From assembly GCA_963971535.1 (NCBI GenBank), contig OZ020586.1:70712048-70776047 (forward strand): a stretch of 64,000 bases of DNA. The letters are read 5' to 3'. The stretch comes from Notolepis coatsorum. Lineage: Eukaryota; Chordata; Actinopteri; Aulopiformes; Paralepididae. This document shows, in pieces, positions 1 to 10,515 of this stretch. The first letter of the stretch is position 1, and each line of letters starts with the position of its first letter. The notes beneath the pieces were generated by a model. The model did not search any database and had not been told where the DNA came from. It was given only the letters and a program-made list of their open reading frames with translations. Position numbers and translations under genes: made by a program.

Positions 1-671
1 GGAATCTATGTTATCAGTGTTAGGATAATCAGACTCGTTTTCACAGAGATATAAGCGTTTATGTGATATGTGATATGGCTGTTTTGACTGTAAAAGCCAT
101 GAGGAAATAAGAGCAGCGATTATCAGCGCACGGCACGAGCGTGCGTGCACACACATATACTATCGATCATCTAGCGTTTATTTGAAAACTATTCATAAAT
201 AGGCAGACAAATGACTACGTTCTGGAATATTCCAGTAAAAGGCGATTATCATGGGTTGTTTTTCAAAATGCTAGCAACCGTTTTGAAACTAATTTCAGAT
301 CTAATTGTTGCTACATGCTAACAATAGGGAAGATAAACTAACTGCGTTTCAATATTTGTCAATAACGTTACATGTTGTGTTATATTATCCCGAATAATAA
401 GAGTTATTAAAATAATTCATACATAACTATGAACCTTGAACCCCATAGAACGTTTCAGGAAGTGTAGTTTTGAAAAATTCCAACGCAGTTCCAGAGCTCT
501 GGATGTCCGCTACAAAATGGCAGCAAAAAAACTACAATTCCCATGATTCAAGGTGTTCCAACATGGTCGCCTCTTGCGGAATAACATTGACATTTCGAGA
601 AGGAAAATCTATCTAATAATACTTTAACCTATTCCTAAACTAATGTATTGATGATAATATACATTCTATAT
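1..671. other. No gene recognised
   Basis: AT-rich sequence with no coding frame or repeat that I can name. A short alternating purine/pyrimidine CA-like patch lies near 143-160. Confidence 0.5.
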
Positions 672-1128
672 GGGCGGCTGGGTGGCGCAGCGGACATTGC
701 GCTCGTCACCAATGCAACAGACACCGGTATCGAATCCGGCTGTCAGCATTGCCTCCGCCGGCCATCATACTGACTCAATTGGCAGAGCCAGCGGGAGGGG
801 AGTCGATGGGTGGTAGTCTGGTCGTTGTAAACAGCAACTCCTACAGGTAGGTCAGGGCGCCTGCACAGCAAAGGCAGGAGAGGGCGGGGGCAGTGTGAGC
901 CTCCTACACGTTACTCCTCGCCAATGAGAGTCCGCGCTGGCAGGTGAAAAGATGTGACTGGATGCCTCCACATGTATCGGAGGGGACATGTGATGAGCTT
1001 CTATCCTCCCTACGAACGGCCAGTGGGGGGCACATGCGAGCAATGATCAGGACAGGGGAGAGAGAATTGGCACGAGAGGAAATTGGGATGGGAGAAAAAA
1101 TCACAGAAAAAGGAGGAGAAAAAGTAGG
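672..1128 (+). mobile_element. tRNA-derived SINE (family A, copy 1)
   Basis: The head resembles a tRNA: an A-box-like TGGCGCAGCGG near 682 and a B-box-like GGTATCGAATCC near 727, as expected for an internal pol III promoter. The body and purine-rich tail match a second copy at 14967-15446 in the same order, including the 'caatgagag...gctggcaggtgaaaag' region and the 'gaattggcac' tail. Open frames inside it on both strands are not genes. A second tail-like piece (about 1180-1275) repeats the 'aaattgggatgggagaaaa' motif, so a fragment of another copy may follow. Confidence 0.75.
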
Positions 1129-1630
1129 TTAAAATTTTTTTTATGACTTAGTCCACATTGCAGCCGGCTTGTGGGAGGCAAGAAACAGCGTTCGAGACAG
1201 GGGAGGGTTGAATTGGATGATACGAAATTGGGATGGGAGAAAAATAGAAAATGGGAGAAAAAGTGGATACAAAAAAAAGTTTACCTTTAATTGCTATCAA
1301 TCACACATCGTGCAGATAATATGGTACAGTCATACTGTACTATGAGGCAGCAGCAATACCATCTCTCAAAATACTAATGGGACCTTGAAATATGACTCAC
1401 CTCCTGACACTGAACATGTTGCAATGTGTTGTGGGTAACGTAGTCTATTTGTCAGTAGCTCCTACTGTCATCCACAGAACCAGGAAGCTCTCCGTTCAGC
1501 CTGTGGTAGAGAGAGAGAGAAATACTGTGAGTTTACATGAGCATCATATTCTACTTACTAATTAGTAGGGGTGGGGGAAAAATACATACAGCGGTATATC
1601 ACAATATTTTATGTGCCAATATTATATCGA
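1129..1630. other. No gene; SINE tail fragment and unassigned sequence
   Basis: Holds the partial SINE tail at 1180-1275 and otherwise unassigned AT-rich DNA. A short (GA)n lies near 1508-1520. Confidence 0.4.
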
Positions 1631-2196
1631 TATAGACCACTGCAACACTTCCGGTATTCTGAAATCATGGAGGAGAGAGCGGGGGGAGAAAATGAATGAA
1701 TGTGGATGAGAGCCTTGACATTAAGTGGTTGTAGCTACGGCTGTGGGGGTGCTGGAGACATGATCCAATAGAGTTTTATACGCCTGAGTCTCCTGAACAC
1801 GGAGAGACCAATCCCAAGTCGATCGGCACTTTCTTGGCCAGGCTATAGTCACTTTTTCGCACCTACAGTACTCCCCAACTCTGCATGCACAGATTGCCCA
1901 CAGAGTCTCTGGATTGTTCAGAGATCTAGGTTTATCAATCTGTGCATGCAGAGTTGGGGAGTAGGTGCGAAAAAGTGACTATAGCTCGGCCGAGAAAGTG
2001 CCGATCGACTTGGGATTGGTCTCTCCGTGTTCAGGAGACTCAGGCGTATAAAAGACTATTGGATCATGTCTCCAGCACCCCCACAGCCGTAGCTACAACC
2101 ACTTAATGTCAAGGCTCTCATCCATATTCATTCATTTTCTCCCCCCGCTCTCTCTCCCATGAGCTCAATGTAATGTGGAAGTGCAGTGGTTTATAG
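1631..2196. repeat. Large near-perfect inverted repeat (foldback)
   Basis: Two arms of about 260 bases, 1631-1896 and 1936-2196, are reverse complements with few differences and are separated by a 39-base spacer. Outer ends read TATAGACCACTGC on the left and GCAGTGGTTTATAG on the right; inner ends are CTGCATGCACAGATTG and CAATCTGTGCATGCAG. The arms contain no long open frame. It could be a foldback transposon or MITE, or a recent inverted duplication. No clear TSD was seen. Confidence 0.85.
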
Positions 2197-2250
2197 TGAT
2201 GCCAAGTATATTTTGCTGCAATAAAATTATTGGAATGAGGTAAACAGAAA

Positions 2251-2436
2251 CGTTTTCTTATTAGATAAAACAGATGATGTATATAGATTTTATTAGATAA
2301 AACACATGATGTAGTATATAATAGATGATGTATATATATTCGTATTAGATAAACACAGATTATGTACATATATTCTTATTAGATAAAATACATGATGTAT
2401 ATATATTCTTATTAGATAAAACACATGATGTATATG
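2251..2436. repeat. AT-rich tandem repeat, ~34-37 bp unit
   Basis: About five imperfect units built on 'ttattagataaaacacatga' followed by 'tgtatatatattc'. Open frames here come from the repeat. Confidence 0.7.
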
Positions 2437-2650
2437 TAACGGAGGTCCGTGAGTATATCCACAGTCACAGAAACAGGTGTGTTGAGAAGTGACTGTGGCA
2501 GTAAGCAAGCTGCGAGTTAAACTCACTTCCTCATAACAGGGTTAATAGACGCATAGGTACGGTACCCAGAAGTGAATTCACTTCTTAGTGCAGCGGTCTA
2601 TGTCGTCGCCCACGGAGCGGGAGACCCCAGTTCGACTCTCCCTCGGGACA
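2437..2650 (+). repeat. Possible tRNA-headed SINE fragment
   Basis: Near 2583-2640 there is an A-box-like TTAGTGCAGCGG and a B-box-like AGTTCGACTCTCC at tRNA-like spacing. No second copy in the window supports it. Confidence 0.35.
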
Positions 2651-3681
<1,031 letters not shown>

Positions 3682-3797
3682 TACCTGAATCTCTCTGTGT
3701 CTTTCTGTGTCTCTCTGTCTTTCAGTCTAACTCAGGAAGGCTGTAGTTAAGGCTCAATAATTAATACTGTAGTTCACTGGGGTCTGGACTAATGTTA

Positions 3798-3799
3798 CA

Positions 3800-3862
<63 letters not shown>

Positions 3863-3878
3863 GGGGGGGGGGGGGGGC
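3798..3878. repeat. (GT)n microsatellite followed by a G run
   Basis: About 31 GT units, then TT and about 15 G. Threonine/histidine-rich minus-strand frames here are artefacts. Confidence 0.97.
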
Positions 3879-4158
3879 ACAGAGAGAAGGAGAGAAAGAG
3901 GGAGAGAAAGGAGGAAATCCTGACCCAGCTCAATGCAGCAGAGGATGACTGTTGAACCTTTAGTTTCTCCCATAGGCCCATTTACACTGCAGCATGGTAG
4001 ATAAACAGCCCTGTAACCATGCATGTAGAACATTCATTATTCTGTAACCATGGATATAGAATAATATATATATAATATGAATTGTGCTGTAATCATATAG
4101 AATATTAATTATTCTGTAATCATATATATAGAATATTTTTGTAACCATAGATTACAAA

Positions 4159-5167
4159 TGTAACAGTACTGTATACCTGTATAAAATAACAGTGTATATC
4201 ATGTATGTCATAAATGTCATGATATATATCTGTATCTGTTGCGTAAGGGCCCGCGTCCACCTAGCGCATATTTCTCCGTGAAACATGCTGGCAGTGCGCC
4301 GGCAGAGCTGGCTTGACGCGCATCTTGTAGATGACAGAAAGAAATCTACAGCCATGCCGCGGTTTTGCACATATTATAGCATATTTGAATAACTTTATTG
4401 TATATTAATTATATATATAGTTATTGCCTGACACCACAGTTCGCCCTTTGCTTTTTATTAGCTTTTTAGTAGTGTATTCGTGTAGTTATTATTATTAGTT
4501 TTGTCGCGGATCTCAATGGTCTGTGTGGAGACAGCCAGACAGGCAGGCAGCTTCGGTGTCAGGTTACAAGCAGAGTGGTAGATGACTGGCTGTGATTGGT
4601 TGTCTGAATATGCGCTCGGCGCACCGCTCTAGAAAAGTTCAGCCAGTTTCAACTCTCTGGCTTGTGCGGCCGCATAAAGGCGCTGAAAAAAGAAGCCGAC
4701 GGCAGCGCACTTCCTAGAGGCGGCCGCATGGGGCCGCATGCGCTCCATCCCCATTGTAATACATTGAAAACAGACGCGTGCGGTCCTAAATATGCGCTAG
4801 GTGGACGCGGGCCCTATGTCATTATTAATGTCATTATGAATTGAAAATGGGGGACCCTGATGTAAACAAGACGAAAGTCTTTCTCTGGTCTGCATCCCCT
4901 TAACAATTGTGTGTATTGAGCCGTACTGTATTGTACCCATTCTGCAATCTGTTAATAAAGTTCTTAATCAATCAATCAAAACCAGAGAAAGACTTTCATC
5001 TGGTTTACATCAGGGTCCCCCATTTTCAATTCATGACATTTATGACATACACGAGTCGACATACAGATATACAGATATATATCATGACATTTATGACATA
5101 CATGACATACAGATATACAGTACTGTTACGTTTATGACATACAAGATATCCAAATATACAGTACTGT
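4159..5167. mobile_element. MITE-like inverted-repeat element, interrupted by another element
   Basis: The left arm (4159-4245 and 4816-4890) and right arm (about 4983-5167) are inverted copies. Shared landmarks are 'aacagtactgta', 'tgtatgtcataaatgtcatg', 'gaattgaaaatggggg' and GGGACCCTGATGTAAAC. The centre carries 'ctgcatccccttaacaattg' and 'tacccattctgcaatctgtt'. Related copies lie at 42520-43060 and 44757-45125. The left arm is split by the 570-bp element at 4246-4815, and the arms rejoin when it is removed. Confidence 0.7.
4246..4815. mobile_element. Non-autonomous DNA transposon with 28-bp perfect TIRs
   Basis: The ends are perfect inverted repeats of 28 bases, beginning AGGGCCCGCGTCCACCTAGC on the left. 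There is no coding capacity. It sits inside the left arm of the 4159-5167 element. No convincing TSD is visible, so I do not assign a superfamily. Confidence 0.75.
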
Positions 5168-5609
5168 TTAACTCATTCCCCACCAACAACGATTATACTA
5201 GTTATTGGTCGCCATCGCTTGAACGCCAACAACGAGTATACTCGTTATTTGATAGTTTTTCCTTTTTTTCGATTTTAATATTCTATTCAATGTCATGGAC
5301 CTGTATGTTGCCGTTAAAAGGCATACTGGGACGCTGAGGGTGCAGTACCGGCCAAATCCTGCGAGGTGGCAGTATCGAGAGTGCAGTAAACCCTGTTCCA
5401 GACCGGGTGTTACGTTTAAACCGCTCCGGGTGCAGTTTTTTAGTACAGGGATAGAGATTCACTCTGTCTAATTGAAACGGGTCCGGGCCCCTCGATGCAT
5501 GTGTTGTGCCGTATTATGTCGTGGACCAGATGAACATCAGATGGACCAGATGGCGTTCAAACAATTGGAATATTCTTTTTGGATTACCCCCGACCTCAGG
5601 TAAGGACTA
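5168..5609. other. No gene; possible piggyBac-like end
   Basis: It starts TTAACTCATTCCCCACC, a TTAA-plus-GC pattern seen at some piggyBac ends, and contains two inexact copies of 'acgattatactagttatt'. No matching right end was found. Confidence 0.3.
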
Positions 5610-5615
5610 TCTGAC

Positions 5616-6432
5616 TGTTACGATGGGTGGCGAGGGAAGGTGAGGAGAACCCAAATGCGGAACAACGATAACGAGAGAGAGGAGGCAGAGACGAAGGAGT
5701 AACACGCAACACTTTGATGAACATTGTTACTCAGCTGATAGAGTTGTACCCTTCCTGATGACTTGTCGTACAGAACTTGTAAGTCGCTTTGGATAAAAGC
5801 CTCAGCTAAATGACTAAATATAAATGTAAATGAGTAGGATATAGTGAAGGATATTTACTGAGCAGCCGGTACACAAAAGCACGTTACAAAGAATAAACAA
5901 AAGCAAACTGTAAAACACAGAAAAACAAACCTCAGCAAAGCTGGAAAACAGGACTAGAAAATACAGGAACGAACTCACAGAGAAATACAGGGTAAACGGC
6001 AGACAGGGAGCTTCACAAATGAAAAACAGGGACACGACAGGATACCGGGGTAGAACAGAGACAATGACGCCACAAGGAAGTCAGTAACAAGCAGGTCTTA
6101 AATACTACCACTGATTGTAATGAATAACAGCTGGCAAAAGCCAGGCAATAATACAAAAAGGCTAAATCTGATAAACACACTAGGAATACACCAAACTAGA
6201 CACAAAAGACAAAAACATAATACAAAACCCAGACAGGAGGAAGACATCATAAAAGGGAAGGGAGAGCCAAAGACAACATGAACAAGGACAGAACATTAAT
6301 CATCTTTAGCCACCCTAGGCATAAATATATAATAGAGTGCACTATCTGGAGGTGCCCGCCAGAGGGCAGCAGAAGGCCACTGTTCACATTGTTCACACTG
6401 TCCAGGACAGGACCCCGTCTGGGATCATGACA
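5616..6432 (-). mobile_element. Solo LTR (Ty3-like or ERV-like), minus strand
   Basis: Flanked by a perfect 6-bp direct repeat TCTGAC (5610-5615 and 6433-6438). Read on the minus strand it starts TGTCATGATCCCAGACGGGG and ends CCACCCATCGTAACA, so it has TG...CA ends. A TATA-like TATTTAAG lies near 6098 (minus). No internal region or second LTR was found. An L2 tail was inserted later (5702-5831). The net LTR is about 680 bases. Confidence 0.7.
5702..5831 (+). mobile_element. L2-type LINE 3' tail inserted in the solo LTR
   Basis: Carries the fish L2 tail 'aagtcgctttggataaaagc' and the terminal repeat-like 'aaatataaatgtaaatg'. It is flanked by GAGTA (5697-5701 and 5832-5836). Other copies of the tail lie at 18914, 24260 and 46297. 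Confidence 0.7.
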
Positions 6433-6438
6433 TCTGAC

Positions 6439-7128
6439 GTCAATTCCAGCTTGATCCTGCAATGTTTTCATTCCGATCCAGCTGATCGGCGTGTGTGGTG
6501 TTCATAACGAATGCCGTTACTGGCAATCAAAGCATCAGAAACGACTCCCCCCCTTTCATGCATTCATGATGAAACATAATACCTATTATATACAGTTGAT
6601 TTGGAAATAGTAGTGTGTCCAGGGATGAAACGCCAATGCTTTTAGTAGAATTCACGTTGCGCCCTTTATCTCAGCCTCCCAGGAATTAGCCCGGATCATT
6701 CTGAAACTATACTTATATTCACCACGGGATAACGCGCGAACGTATTCATGAAAAATGTATTCTTTTTTGCATCTTGGACAGAAGAAGTTACTGTCAAATG
6801 ACCATAGTATTGTATCCATAGCTATTGTAGTAGTTTTTGATAAGAACATAAATCCTAAACCTCATTGAATCTTTTATTCCCAACAGAAAGGTCATAAGAT
6901 TAAGCTTTGATCAGGAAAACAGCTGCCTTAGATAGTCAACGCAAGAACCCTCACAACAGATTGTGTGCCGGGCCACTCAAACAGCCGGTTGTAAAAGATA
7001 AAGAAACTGTTTGAACAAGCTTCCTTCTTCCCCTTCGGGAGTGATAGAATAATAGAGCCACCTGGTTCCTTTAGGGTGGGACAGGAAGGATTTCAGATAA
7101 GCCCTAGCTAACACAATGAGGTGATGAG
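6439..7128. other. No gene recognised
   Basis: Unassigned. Removing the hAT at 7129-8358 joins this stretch to 8367 onward, so it may be the upstream part of the LTR-like block described there. Confidence 0.35.
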
Positions 7129-8358
7129 TAGGGATGGGAATTGATAGGATTTTATCGATACGATTCCATTATCGATTCTGCTTATCGATTCGATTCTTTA
7201 TCGATTCTCTTATCGATACCTGATCAATTTATAATTTAAATAAATAAATTGGAAATGCAACAGAACTAAGCTGGTTAGAATAACAACATGCAACTTGACA
7301 TTTCTGATTGTCATTTATTGTTGAGCCCCCATGTCAGGGGCGACAGTGGCTCGGGAGGTAGAGCAGTCGTCTGGCAATCCGGAGGTTCCCGGTTCGATTC
7401 CCGCTCCTCCCGGGCAGCGTGTCGATGTGTCCTTGAGCAAGACACTTAACCCCTAACTGCTCCCGATGAGCAGGTTGGCACCTTGCATGGTTGCCTGCGC
7501 CGTCGTTGTGTGAATGTGTGAGTGATTGGGTAAAATGTAAGGAACAAATTGTAAAGCGCTTTGGATAAAAGCGCTATATAAAAAAGCAGCCATTTACCAT
7601 GTCAGAAAAATACAAAAACTGTAAAAAATAAAACATTAACTATAGCCTACACTTAAATAAAATAATGTATTTGAGATTCTCTTAAAATGTATTTATTTTT
7701 TTATTCTTAAACTAATTTAATCTATTGAATAACAGTCGTTATTCCTCTGACTTCTGTCTCACACACACACACACAGACACACAGAGCTCCCTCCCCGGGC
7801 CCCTGTCCTGTAGGTATTGGCTTGTGTTGCTACACGGACACATTTGTATGTTGCACCATGGTACTTCCTGTCTGACGGACTTAGTAAATAAACAATCCGG
7901 CTCTTATTATATGTGAACTAAAGAGTACAATGTTTACAGAACAGTCAGTCCCCACCCGCTGTTTTATTGTATTTGTACCTGTACTATCCGCTGTCAGCTG
8001 TTTATCTCTCTTTGTGAGCTTGATTAAATAGCGTTAGCTCACGTTAGCTAGCGATAGCTCCGCGGCTAATTTTAGCTCACCCTAAACTAAATCAATGAAA
8101 GCATTCAAGTAGTTTTCACTGCACATAGAAGTAGCCAAACAGCGGGAGCATTTCGGGAGCATATGACCAAAAGCCAGGCAATTTCGAGCCCTTAAGGAAT
8201 CAAATAGAGTCTGCCATGGCTACATGCTAACGCGCGCAACTGTAGGAAAAACCTGGCAGCGTTAAGGGAATCGAAAGTCACAGGAGCCACACGGTTCCAG
8301 GCATCGGCCAATTAGGAACCGGTTCCCAACGGGAACCGGTTTTCGATTCCCATCCCTA
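7129..8358. mobile_element. Non-autonomous hAT-type transposon
   Basis: Perfect 8-bp TSD GTGATGAG at 7121-7128 and 8359-8366. TIRs begin TAGGGATGGGAATTGA on the left and, read inward, TAGGGATGGGAATCGA on the right. The interior has no transposase frame. It contains a V-SINE (7338-7596) and a short (CA)n near 7750. Confidence 0.9.
7338..7596 (+). mobile_element. V-SINE inside the hAT element
   Basis: A tRNA-like head with A box TGGCTCGGGAGGTAGAG and B box GGTTCGATTCC. It is followed by the conserved V-SINE core 'gtccttgagcaagacactta' and the LINE-like tail 'aaagcgctttggataaaagc'. Flanked by a 9-bp TSD CCATGTCAG at 7329-7337 and 7597-7605. It is a retrotransposed element with an internal pol III promoter, not a tRNA gene. 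Confidence 0.92.
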
Positions 8359-8366
8359 GTGATGAG

Positions 8367-9440
8367 GTCCCATGAAGTTGTTATCAGCTGCTTCGCGGCC
8401 TAGGGACAAGGACAGTCAACTGTTCTGAGTAGTATGAAAAGTCTCAAATAGAAATTATAGTTAAATAACTTATGTGTGTTGACTGAGGTAGAATGTTTAC
8501 CATCAATGTGAGACTGTTAGGCTGGAGCTTGGTAAATCATGGAGGAACATATTAATAATGAACGCTAAAGTATAAACTGTATAAAAGAAGATATTGATGT
8601 AAGCTAAAAGAATGATTAGGCCTGTTAGCTATTCACTGAAAGTCAGCAGACTGTGTTACAGTCAGATTTAATCCCCTGCAAAATAAGACTAGTTTCACTT
8701 AAGGTGAAATTAGGCTTAATGGTAACAGAATGTGTTCAATTATGATATCTCTGTGTTTATGTAATCAAGGGCAATTCAAATATATATATTGTGAGATCAA
8801 TAACCCAAGTATTAAGTTGTTAGACGGTGTTTGTTCTTTGACTGGAAAACAAAGGAAATATAGAGCTGGCTGTGAAGCCAACCTCCTTTCACATTCAAAC
8901 TTAGTAGGCCTGGGATTGGAGGAAAACATCTGATGATGTCACTTTGGTGACGTCACGCAGAGACTCCAGGCTTTTGGATATAAGAGGGGGTGTGGGACGG
9001 TGTGAGGACACTCTGAAACGAAACCACCAAGGAACCACACCCACCTCTTCACACAGGAGACGACTATGCGGAAGCAGAGGAGCAGAACACACAAAAAACA
9101 TTTTGGAGGGAGAACAGACCTATACCTTTGTTCATCAGCCAGAGAACAAAGACAACTCAACAACTACAATTCAACAAGCTACTTTCTTAGTCTAGTTGGG
9201 ATCGCAGACGGCATAGTGTCTAGTGATCACAACTATAGAGTTCTTTATTTTAATTGAAACAGATCATTTTTGTATGATTTTGTGGATTTTAATAAACCAC
9301 TACTTTTGAAATAACTACCTTCTCCTCCATTTCTCCTGCTGTGCCGCCGCTGGTCGTCAAACAAAGACCTCCCGGTCTTTGTTAAAAGTATTTTCCAGGG
9401 CTTTTAAGGTTTTGAACACAACGCAGAGCAGATTAGATAT
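8367..9440 (+). other. Candidate LTR-like promoter/poly(A) block
   Basis: A CRE-like TGACGTCAC (8948-8956) and a TATA-like TATAAG (8979-8984) are followed about 310 bases later by AATAAA (9291-9296). That spacing fits a U3-R-U5 arrangement. I could not find TG...CA ends with a TSD or a second copy, so boundaries and identity are uncertain. Short frames at 8939-9257 have no recognisable product. Confidence 0.3.
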
Positions 9441-10074
9441 TAGGTTCTGATTATATCAGAACAACTGTGACTCGCCGTGACCAAACCCGATTTGATCCGC
9501 AAAGGGGGAGGTGCTCTGAAATGAAGAAAATGTCTTGCTGTTTAGAAAATCCTAAAAATCGATATCTTGATTTTTTTTACATATTTGAATTGTCATTGAT
9601 GTGTTCCCTTATTTGCCCTTAGTTGCAAACTTAAATACAACTTGTAAATGAGGTAATTATTGTTATAATAGTTCCACAAATTTTCTTCCAAGTGAGGAGA
9701 AAAAACTACACGCGCGGGCTGTGGGGCCTGTCCACAGGGGTTAAGTACTGTACTTAATAGGTGTTAACACACAGACGTCATTAGCTTTAGAATAACACAC
9801 TATTAATACACTATCTTAATGTTATAAGTTCAGATGATTTATAAGCAACGTAACGCAGTGTCTAAAAAAAAGATTAAAAAAAAGAGGCCTTTACGGCCTT
9901 TATAAAACGTGTGTTTTAACTTAATTAAAAACCATTAAAACACAGTTCGAATTTTATGAGCGAACGAATTTCGGTAGGGTGCATTTTTTCCAACCTAATG
10001 GCTAAAAGTAAATTAATTTAATACGGAAACGGAGTGATAAAAAATGGCTTTTTCATCGGCGTTTTCATTATTGT
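9441..10074. other. No gene recognised
   Basis: AT-rich DNA leading into the mobile unit that carries the six-exon gene. Confidence 0.5.
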
Positions 10075-10092
10075 GGGGGCCCTGATGTAAAC
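10075..10092 (+). repeat. Candidate left end of the transposon carrying the six-exon gene
   Basis: GGGGGCCCTGATGTAAAC resembles the reverse complement of the right-end motif GTTTATTATCAGGGTCCC that follows the gene's 3' UTR copies (13815-13830, 14084-14100, 14430-14448). It also matches the MITE motif at 4849-4866. Calling it a TIR is an inference; the TSD is unknown. Confidence 0.4.
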
Positions 10093-10127
10093 TGCGCTGC
10101 GGCGCGATGAGGGCGCGTTAACCCTTT

Positions 10128-10413
10128 CACTGCCACACTACAGAAGCTTAGTAATGCTTCGCCTCAACTCCGTTTCTGGTAGAACTAGTGAGCGAATCTT
10201 TAATATTTTTTTTTGATTCATATTCAGAGGTAATTCGTCGAGATATTTATAATTGGTATTTAGCCAAAATAAATATTAGAAATATGGTGAAAAAAACTAT
10301 TTATCCGTTTTTTTATCCGTCACTACCACACTACAGAAGGTTAACCTTTCACTACCACACTACAGAAGGTTAACCTAGTTGTTGTGTCTTTCACTACCAC
10401 ACTACATGTATTT
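10128..10413 (+). repeat. Subterminal minisatellite units upstream of the gene
   Basis: A TTAACCCTTTCACTGCCACA unit at 10128 and three 'ctttcactaccacactacag' units at about 10318-10405, linked by AAGGTTAACC. The same ~29-bp unit is amplified after the gene (13826-14330). Confidence 0.8.
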
Positions 10414-10440
10414 ACATCTAAATGCTTATTGGTCAGGCGG

Positions 10441-10481
10441 TGACGTCATTAAGTTGATGCCATTGATCGGTGAGTATTAAA
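10441..10481 (+). promoter_or_regulatory. Putative promoter of the six-exon gene
   Basis: A perfect palindromic CRE TGACGTCA at 10441-10448 and a TATA-like TATTAAA at 10475-10481 lie 35-75 bases upstream of the ATG at 10516. The neighbouring deletion derivative (14271-14450) lacks exactly this segment. Its function is inferred from motifs only. Confidence 0.45.
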
Positions 10482-10515
10482 CAGAGAGCAGGGCAGTGCA
10501 TGTTTGCCAGTCACC

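Noticed and set aside
7355-7415. tRNA gene
   Set aside because: A and B boxes belong to a V-SINE with TSD and LINE tail; no intact cloverleaf with CCA-compatible acceptor was evident.
8367-9440. Complete endogenous retrovirus
   Set aside because: Only promoter- and poly(A)-like signals; no gag, pol or env motif, no second LTR and no TSD.
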